From contig NC_030824.1 in assembly GCF_001704415.2 (NCBI RefSeq), positions 30,995,022 through 31,059,021 on the forward strand: a DNA stretch of 64,000 nucleotides, in the 5' to 3' direction. Shown here in pieces: positions 56,943-64,000 of the stretch; within the stretch, counting starts at the first letter, position 1, and each line of letters starts with the position of its first letter. Both the position numbers and the translations under genes were made by a program. The notes beneath the pieces are model-generated. The model ran no database searches and was not told where the DNA came from. It saw only the letters and a list, made by a program, of their open reading frames with translations. The stretch comes from Capra hircus (lineage: Eukaryota > Chordata > Mammalia > Artiodactyla > Bovidae).

Positions 56943-57118
56943 CAGATAAATACAGAACATCCAGTTAAATGTGAATTTCAGATAAACAATAAATAATTTT
57001 TTGTACAACTATATTCCAAACATTGTATGGTACATAATTATACTAAAAATATTCTTTATCTGAAATTCAAATTTAGCTGGGTGCCTTGTATTTTCACTTG
57101 ATAAATCTGGCAACCCTA
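56943..57118. mobile_element. Palindromic MITE-like DNA element
   Basis: The left arm (gaatttcagataaacaat region) and right arm (ttctttatctgaaattc region) are inverted repeats of about 80 bp meeting near 57030, and the right end reads aaatctggcaaccctac. The hairpin structure is clear. I cannot give the family name. Confidence 0.7.
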
Positions 57119-58207
57119 CCCATGAACTATCAGCACAATCAAAATAAAAATCATATCCCATCACCTCCAAATTTCGTCACACCACTTTATAAATCCTCTC
57201 TTGTTCCCACTCCCTACCCTTTCCCATACCAAGGCAACCACATATCTGCATTCAATTATTATAAATTAATTGCATTTTCTACAAGCTTATATAAATGGCA
57301 TCATATAGCATGCACTCTCTTTTGTCTGGCTACTGACACTAAGCATAATTATTTTGAGATCACTCATATACCAATAGGTTATCTCTTTTTCTTGATAAAT
57401 AGTATCTTGTTGTATGAATATGCAACACTTAGTGTATTCATTTTCCTGGTGATGGACTGTGGGGTTGTTTTCAGTTTGGGGCTGTTACAAATAAAGCTGC
57501 TGTGAACACCTGTGTACAGACTGTTGTGTGGACATATGCTTTCATTTCTCTTAGGTAAAACCTGGGAGTGAAATGGTTGGGTCATACGGTAGGTGTATAA
57601 ACCTAAAATACTGTCAAATTGATCCCCAAAGTGGTCATTTGTTTTATATTCTCACCAGCAGTATTCTACTGAACACTGCAGTGTTCTCTGCATCCACACC
57701 AAAACACAGTAGAGTCTGTCTTAATGTTTTGCTCTTCTAAAAAGTGGGTGATGCTATCTAATTGCAATTTTGGTCTGCGCCTCTGCAACAACTAAGAATA
57801 TTGAGCATTTTGTGCTGATTTGCCATCTGTATGTCTTCTCTGATAAAGGGTCCAAGTCTTTTGCCCTTTGTGTGTGTGTGTGTTGTTTCCTTATGGAGAG
57901 TTTTGAGAGTTATTTCTGGCTACAAGTCTTTTATCAATATGTATTTTGCAAATATTTTCTTCTAGTCTGTCATTCTATTTTTATCCTCCTAACAGTGTCT
58001 TAAGGAGAATAGAAGTTTTAACTTTGATAAAGACCAATTTATAAATTGACCCTTTTATGGATCATCTTTAAGATGTTGAGTCTAAAAAGTTATTTACCTA
58101 ACCCAAGGTCACAAAGGTTTATGCTTATGTTTTCTTTAGAAGTTTTATGGTTTGGGGTTTTTCATTTAGGTTTATGATCCATTTCAAGTCATTTTTTGTA
58201 TATGTCA

Positions 58208-58318
58208 GCAATTCTCTGGCAGTCCAGCAATTAGAACTCTGCACTTCCACTGAAGGGGGGCCCAAGTTTGATCCCTGGTAAGGGAACTAGGATCCCACAA
58301 GTTTCATGGTTTAAAAAA
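58208..58318 (+). mobile_element. ART2A/CHR-2-type SINE, short
   Basis: ctctggcagtccagcaatt head, aagtttgatccctggtaag, aggatcccacaagtttcatg, A tail of 8. Confidence 0.8.
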
Positions 58319-58419
58319 AAAGTGTATATGATGAGAGACATGCATTGAAGTTCAACTTTTTTGTGTGTGGCTATTCAATTGTTGTAGCAACACTTGTTTA
58401 AAAGACTGGCCCTTCTCAA

Positions 58420-58812
58420 GTCAGACAGACAAAGACAAATATCATATGATATCACTTAGATGCAGAATCTAAAAAATGATACAAAAGAACTTATTTATAA
58501 AACTGAAATAGACTCCCAGACATTAAAAAACAAATTCATGACCACCAAAGGAAAAAGAGAGGGGAGGGATAAATTGGGAGTTTGAGATTTACATGTACAT
58601 ACTACTATATATAAAACAGATAGCCAACAAGGACCTACTGTATAGCACAGGAAACTATACTCAATATTTTGTAATAACTTAAATGGGGAAAGAATTTGAA
58701 ATAGAATAGATACATGTATATATGTATAACTGAATCACTTTGTTGTACACTTGAAGCTAATATGCTGTAAATCAACTATTATTCAATATAAGATAAAAAT
58801 TTTAAAAACATA
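58420..58812 (+). mobile_element. L1 LINE 3' end inserted in old L1
   Basis: acaaatatcatatgatatc, caacaaggacctactgtatag, gtataactgaatcactttg, tail taaaaattttaaaa. The host L1 repeats agactggccc / agactatcct across the insertion. Confidence 0.9.
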
Positions 58813-58869
58813 TTTGAAATAAAAAAATAAATACAGACTATCCTTTGTCCAGTGAACTCTCTTTGCACC

Positions 58870-58874
58870 TGTAT

Positions 58875-58906
<32 letters not shown>

Positions 58907-58933
58907 ACACACACACACACACACTCACACAGC
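58870..58933. repeat. (CA)n microsatellite
   Basis: About 30 CA units with single interruptions (cata, actc) between 58874 and 58930. Confidence 0.95.
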
Positions 58934-59404
58934 ATTAGTTAACTGGATCCCTTGTAAAATATATTTTTTACTCCGGGCTGCAGTCAGGAAAATTTGAAAG
59001 CCACTGATACAATGGTCACCTGAATTACTTTCTTCCCTCTGCTTTGGTCTTTTGATCATACCTATCACCTACACATTCAGTCCCTCCTACTCTTCAGTTT
59101 TCCCTGTCTCTCTGGAATTTCATTTTCTGCGCAGTGTATTTATGATTGTCTCGGGACCCCATTGTTGTCACTGCCCCTTCAACTGTTCCCTCTTCTTTGT
59201 TGTACAGGGAAATGATGAAATGCTTTATTTCCCCCAACCAAGTTTATATCATATAATTTACACTCTGCCCTTTCATTCAATATGTCTTGAGGCTTGCAAT
59301 GGGTTTACAGCAAACCATTTCCTTTTTCATTTATTTTGCTTTATTGGGTGGTTTCTGGTGTGCAGCAGAGAAAACGAACCATACTTTATCTGAATTCTAT
59401 TGCA
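58934..59404. other. Single-copy upstream sequence
   Basis: A 113-codon plus frame (59052-59393) is hydrophobic and aromatic-rich; nothing about it suggests a real gene. Confidence 0.4.
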
Positions 59405-59610
59405 GACTAGGTTTGTAACCTTCTCAAAGACTACTTCTCAGGCTGTTTCTTATCTGAACAATGAAACCACATCTGACAACCTCATGCAGGTGTAGTAAGA
59501 ATTGGGAGCTATGGTGTGTAGGTAAGCTTTGTCTATACACGAACCTGGCACATAGCACATACCTGGCGGTAGCTATTACCATACTATCCTCATTCTAACC
59601 TTTTCTATTT
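59405..59610 (+). mobile_element. MIR SINE, forward
   Basis: ttgtaaccttctcaaagac, ttatctgaacaatgaaacc, aacctggcacatagcacat and tagctattaccat follow the MIR order. Confidence 0.7.
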
Positions 59611-59911
59611 CCATCACCTTTTGCCATCCCTGTATCTTTTCTATTAATGCTAATAAACAAGATTAGGCCTGAGATAACTGAATGCAATACCCTGAACTGT
59701 TATAGTGAGAAGTGTTTAATGAGATTACACAGGAAGTATCATGGTGCCAAACAGATGAACGTCAGATTTAACCTTGCTCTAAAAAGAAATACTATTCTTC
59801 CACAAAGAAGACCTTAAAATCTTCCTCCCACTGTTAAGGTGAACAGAAAAATATTCCTCTCTATAGGGGAATGAGATTCAATTTGGACTCTGTTTAAAAG
59901 CTATCATCTTG

Positions 59912-60508
59912 CTCCAAAATCACTGCAGATGGTGACTGCAGCCATGAAATTAAAAGACACTTACTCCTTGGAAAGAAAGTTATGACCAATCTAGACAGCA
60001 TATTAAAAAGCAGAGACATTACTTTGTCAACAAAGGTCCATCTAGTCAAAGCTATGGTTTTTCCAGTAGTCATATATGGATGTGCGAGTTGGACTGTAAA
60101 GAAAGCTGATCGCTGAAGAAGTGATGCTTTTGAATTGTGGTGTTGGAGAAGACTCTTGAGAGTCCCTTGGACTGAAAGGAGATCCAACTAGTCCATTCTA
60201 AAGGAGATCAGTCCTGGGTGTTCATTGAGGACTGATGTTGAAGCTGAAACTCCAATACTTTGGCCACCTGATGCGAAGAGCTGACTCATTTGAAAAGACC
60301 CTGATGCTGAGAAAGATTGAGGGCAGGAGGAGAAGGGGACGATAGAGGATGAGATGATTGGATGACATCACCGACTCAATGGACACGAGTTTGAGTAAAC
60401 TCCGGGAGTTGGTGATAGACAAGGAGGCCTGGTGTGCTGCCGTCCATGGGGTTGTAAAAAGTCAGACACGACTAAGCAACTGAAATGAACTGAACTGAAC
60501 TGAATCTT
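59912..60508 (+). mobile_element. BovB LINE 3' end
   Basis: About 600 bp forward copy from tccaaaatcactgcagatgg to the terminal gaactgaactgaactgaatc. The homologous frame contains stops (for example after gctgatcgc). Confidence 0.94.
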
Positions 60509-61194
60509 TCAGTCCTTTGTGAAGAAACACAGGGAGCTATGAGCCTACTCTATGTGTGTTATGTTTTCTTCAGTAAACATTAAAAATAATATAGGAACCA
60601 CACCATGAATTCCTGGATTCCTAGTCTAGATAGACCCTACCTGATCATCAATAGTTGAAATTCTGGTAGCCTGTATAGTTGTTCTATTTTTGTACTATGT
60701 CACCACAGCAATAAATTTAATCATTTTTATTTATACACAGCGTGTCTAAATGTTCTTCACCATAATTAATTAATTATTATTCATCCTAATTATAAAAGCT
60801 TACCTCATGGAGAAGTCACAGGTCAAAAGTGTTTTGATACTTCTTTACAGAAACTTAATGAAAAACCCATCAACTGGATGCTAGTATATTTGGATGTTCT
60901 AAGAAAATATTCATCTGAGCTTTAACAAGTCTGATGCTGCACTTTCCAAAATGGTAACCATGCTAGTGGTTTTGGGAACTTGTTGAGGGTCCAGTCCAAA
61001 CTGAGACATGCTGTGAGTTAAATTCACATCCCAGATTTTGAAGACTTAGTACAAAAGAAAGAATGTAAGATTTTCTATTTATAACTTTTGACATTGATTT
61101 CATATTAAAATGATAACCATATGGATATATTGGATTAATAAAATACATTATTAAAGTGATTTCACCTGATTTAACTTTTAGAATGTGGCTTCTA
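60509..61194. other. Single-copy upstream sequence
   Basis: No recognised repeat or exon; the 105-codon minus frame 60963-61280 overlaps the next L1. Confidence 0.4.
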
Positions 61195-61352
61195 GGGGAA
61201 ACTATAAGTATCTTGCAATAACCTATAAGGGAAAAGAATCTGAGAAAGAATATATAACTGTGTGTGTATATCTGAGTCACTTTTCTGTATACCCAAAACT
61301 AGAATAACATTGTAAATCAACAACTACACTCCAATAAAAAGAAAAAAAAAAG
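61195..61352 (+). mobile_element. L1 LINE 3' tip
   Basis: cctataagggaaaagaatc, atctgagtcacttttctg, aacattgtaaatcaac, ccaataaaaag plus A tail. Confidence 0.88.
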
Positions 61353-62004
61353 GCGTGGTTCCTAAGGCATTTTGAATTATATATGTGGGCTGCATATGAT
61401 TCCTATTGAACGGTGTTGGTGTGGAATGTGGAAACCTGTGAAATTCTATGGTACTTAAGCTGGCAGATCATTATAAACGTGGCTCATGATGAGTGGGGAA
61501 ATTGTTGCAATGTTTGTTAGAGAGGGCGAGGTTTTCAGGGCACATAACTGGCTGAAGAGTCAGACAGAAGCCGTCTGGAAGGGTCTATTCAGGTGACCAA
61601 AACGAAACTGCAGTGAGCAACCGTGTTTATGCAGGGGAAGAGCTGGTGGCTTGGCTATGTGGCTATGTGACCACACCCTGTCCCTGCAAATACTTTGTGA
61701 CTTGTTACTCATCCCTGAAACCTGCCCCCCAGGTTTCTGTCGCTAATTGCTCACAGTCAGATCCCTTTTAAAATGAGATTACACTCCAGACAGGACGTGT
61801 TATACATGCTGACAGCTTGGGAGCATCTACGCTTTCACTCCACATAATACTCATGTTAGGTCACATGATGGCTTCAAATGAAGCAGCGAGCATGATGGTC
61901 AATCTAGGTGGTGACAAGCAGAAATCCTCAGGATCTGTAGTCCTTGGGATCATACAGACACAAAAGAACCTTAAAGACAGAAGGTTTTGAAGTTAGAGCC
62001 ATCA
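61353..62004. other. Single-copy upstream sequence
   Basis: No repeat or coding structure recognised. Confidence 0.4.
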
Positions 62005-62218
62005 TGTGTGTATGCTAAGTCGCTTCAGTCTTGTCTGAGACCCCATGGACTGTAGCCAACAAGGCTCCTCTGTCCATGGGATTTCCCACACAAGAATACT
62101 GGAATGGGTTGCCATGCCCTCCCCTTGGGGATCTTCCTGACCCAGGGATCAAACCCGTGTCTCTTATGTCTCTCTCCTGTATTGACAGGATCATGCTTTA
62201 CCACTACTGCCACCTGGG
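62005..62218 (-). mobile_element. Bov-tA SINE, reverse
   Basis: gctaagtcgcttcagtcttg body side; head at right with gggatcaaacccgtgtctc and taccactactgccacctggg. Confidence 0.92.
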
Positions 62219-62221
62219 AAG

Positions 62222-62352
62222 ATCTGGTTAAAGAATCTGCCTGCAATGCAGGAGACCTAGGTTCAATGCCTGGGTCAGGAAGATCCCCTGAAGAAGGAAA
62301 TAGCTACTCTGGTGTCTCAGACAGTAAAGAATCTGCCTGCAATGCAGGAGAA
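62222..62352 (+). mobile_element. Two Bov-tA head fragments in tandem
   Basis: taaagaatctgcctgcaatgc occurs at about 62229 and again at about 62328, each followed by aggaga. The first includes aggttcaatgcctgggtcag and aagatcccctg; the second is head only. They face the reverse copy at 62005-62218. Confidence 0.8.
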
Positions 62353-62947
62353 TCCACATTTCAGCTGCTGTTCAGAGCCTCTGAGAACGGGTCATTAAGA
62401 GTTACCGGTTGTGGCTTCTGCTTCGGAGACCAGGGCAACATTCCCATGTAAAATAAACAGACGCCCTGTTGCATTAGTGATATATTAATCCACTTGGGTT
62501 GCCAGTAGGTTTTGGCCATCACATTAATACAGTCCCAAAGCCAGTTATTGCACCCACAGTATTGGCAGAGACAGACACATTTCCAGTGTTTGGGGTCTGG
62601 GATTGGTCAGGAAGTTTAACCTCATACCTTAGTTTAGGGCTCCCCCCAAGGCTGGTGCCCATCCAACTGCCAAAATATTCCCAGCACAGAAGCACATTCC
62701 ATTTTTGGACAGGTCAGATGATTCTTTCTTATGTTGAACTGAAATATGCCTTCCTGTAATATGGTCTGAATTCTGAATCTTAGTTACTAATCCCTCTCTT
62801 GGGGGACCACCTGTCAGACATGAGAAAGGCTCAGACTAAGTTATTTTGCAAGTTGGGCTCCCCAGTTCCTTAGTTTTCTTTGTGTGATGTGGTCCTGGTG
62901 CCTCCCCATCCTATCATCAACATCTCCCTTAAAACATGCTGCTCATA
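62353..62947. other. Unassigned upstream sequence
   Basis: No element or gene recognised. An 86-codon plus frame (62499-62759) has no supporting signal. Confidence 0.4.
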
Positions 62948-63165
62948 GGAACTTCCCTGTAGCTCATATGGTAAAGAATCTGTTTGCAATGAGGGAGACG
63001 TGGGTTGATCCCTGGGTCAGAAAGATCCTCTGGAGAGGGAATGGCAAACCCACTCCAGTATTCTTGCCTGGAGAATCTCCATGGACAGAGGAGCCTGGCT
63101 ACAGTCCATGGGGTCGCAAAGACTCAGACATGACCGAGAGACTAAGCACAAACACACAACAGTGT
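62948..63165 (+). mobile_element. Bov-tA SINE
   Basis: Head gaacttccctgtagctcata, gtgggttgatccctgggtc, body with small deletion at gcctggctacagtcc, tail caaacacacaac. Confidence 0.92.
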
Positions 63166-63708
63166 TTACAAGAGTCAAGACGTGGAAGCAATCTAAATGT
63201 TCATCAACAGAGGAATGGATAAAGAAGACGTGATACGTATATACAATGGGATATTACTCAGTAATACAAAGAATGAAATAGTGCCATTTGCAGCAACGTG
63301 TGTGGACCCAGAGATTGTCATACTGAGTGAAGTCAGTCAGACAGAGAAGGAGAAATATCATATGACATCCCTCATATGTGGAATCTAATAGAAATCATAC
63401 AGATGAACTTACAGAACAGAGACAGATTCACAGGCTTAGAACAAACTTATGGTTGCTGGGGAGAGGGGAAGGATGGGGCAAGGGATAGATAGAGAGTTTG
63501 GGATGGTTGTGTACACACAGCTATATTTAAAATGGATAACCAACAAGGACCGACTGTATAGCACGTGGAACTCAGCTCGGTGTTATGCGGCAGCCTGGAT
63601 GGGAGGGGAATACATGGATATATATGGCTGAGTCCCTTTGCTGTCCACCTGCAAGTATCACAGCATTGTTAATTGGGGATACCCCAATATAAAATAAAAA
63701 TTTTAGAG
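63166..63708 (+). mobile_element. L1 LINE 3' end
   Basis: tcatcaacagaggaatgg, gcagcaacgtgtgtggacc, aaccaacaaggaccgac, ttatgcggcagcctggatg, end aaaataaaaattttag. Same subtype as 12565-12850. Confidence 0.9.
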
Positions 63709-64000
63709 AAACATGGTGTTCCTCACAACTGCTGCTACCATGTGGCCTCCTTGTCTGTTGAACAGAAACCCTGGATTAACCAGCTTTGTCAGCAAGGAGG
63801 CTCACCTCTGGGCTCAACCTGAGTTTATAGTCAGCTACAAACTCTGCATCAGCCAACCCCATCATGATATACCACACCATGATATATCTTTTCTTGCGTT
63901 ACTAAATTTTTAACCATAAGGACAAGGTTCATATTTCTTTCTGTTAAATTATATTCTTGTTGGTTTCAGTTCTAATTTGAAAATATTATCATTTACAACC
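63709..64000. other. Single-copy sequence at right edge
   Basis: No recognised feature. Contains a short direct repeat ccatgatata / ccatgatatat-like pair near 63865-63888. Confidence 0.4.

Larger units (their letters stand above)
56705..58870 (-). mobile_element. Old L1 (L1M-type), reverse, with four insertions
   Basis: Old L1 3' region in pieces: 56705-56765, 57119-58207, 58319-58419 and 58813-58870. Phrases include aacaaataaagctgctgtg-like text at 57488, gggagtgaaatggttgggtc, and ttgatccatttcaag-like text at 58170. Between pieces are a ruminant L1 tip, a palindromic MITE, a SINE and a second L1. Confidence 0.75.

Noticed and set aside
60806..60850. Donor gtaagc on the minus strand after CCATGAG
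   Set aside because: In the required phase the last full codon before the donor is TGA.
1239..63165. Many tRNA-like box A/box B sequences
   Set aside because: They belong to Bov-tA and ART2A-type SINE heads; none forms an intact tRNA gene.

Overview
The window is ruminant (Pecora) nuclear DNA. BovB/RTE LINEs, Bov-tA and Bov-A2 SINEs and ART2A/CHR-2-type tRNA-derived SINEs occur throughout and are known together only from ruminant genomes. Cattle, sheep and goat cannot be separated by eye. Nothing bacterial, plasmid or viral is present apart from two decayed retroviral LTR fragments. No tRNA, rRNA, CRISPR array or CpG island was seen.

The main coding content is one split gene on the minus strand, reconstructed here from four short exons separated by long repeat-filled introns: exon A 56161-56119 (start codon, 14 codons plus 1 nt), exon B 42975-42743 (233 nt), exon C 24641-24583 (59 nt) and exon D 5080-4924 (157 nt, ending in TGA), followed by AATAAA at 4839-4834. 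Splice phases match at all three junctions and the joined frame is 163 codons. Exons B and C resemble, from memory, the small DUF4562/C4orf45 protein now called SPMIP2 (sperm microtubule inner protein 2). The first and last exons are less certain than B and C.

The rest is intron and flank built from layered mobile elements. Old layer: L2, MIR, MLT1-type LTRs, hAT-Charlie (MER1-like), a palindromic MITE, L1M fragments and a probable piggyBac-type remnant (12.0-12.3 kb). Middle layer: ruminant L1 3' ends in both orientations. Young layer: BovB (up to about 2 kb, 5'-truncated, reverse transcriptase frames mostly broken) and SINEs inserted into older repeats, several with visible target-site duplications.

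Region by region: 0-5 kb L1/SINE nest and exon D; 5-8 kb old LINE-like repeats split by a solo LTR; 8-13.5 kb SINEs, piggyBac-like and LTR remnants and a decayed reading frame; 13.5-21.6 kb L1 and a 0.65 kb BovB; 21.6-27.1 kb two large BovB copies in opposite orientation flanking exon C; 27-34.7 kb mostly single-copy intron; 34.7-37 kb BovB within L1; 37-42.7 kb SINEs, an exon-like open segment (39.6-39.7 kb) and exon B just beyond; 43-56 kb mixed repeats and exon A; 56.7-58.9 kb an old L1 with four insertions; 59-64 kb BovB, SINE and L1 fragments upstream of the gene.
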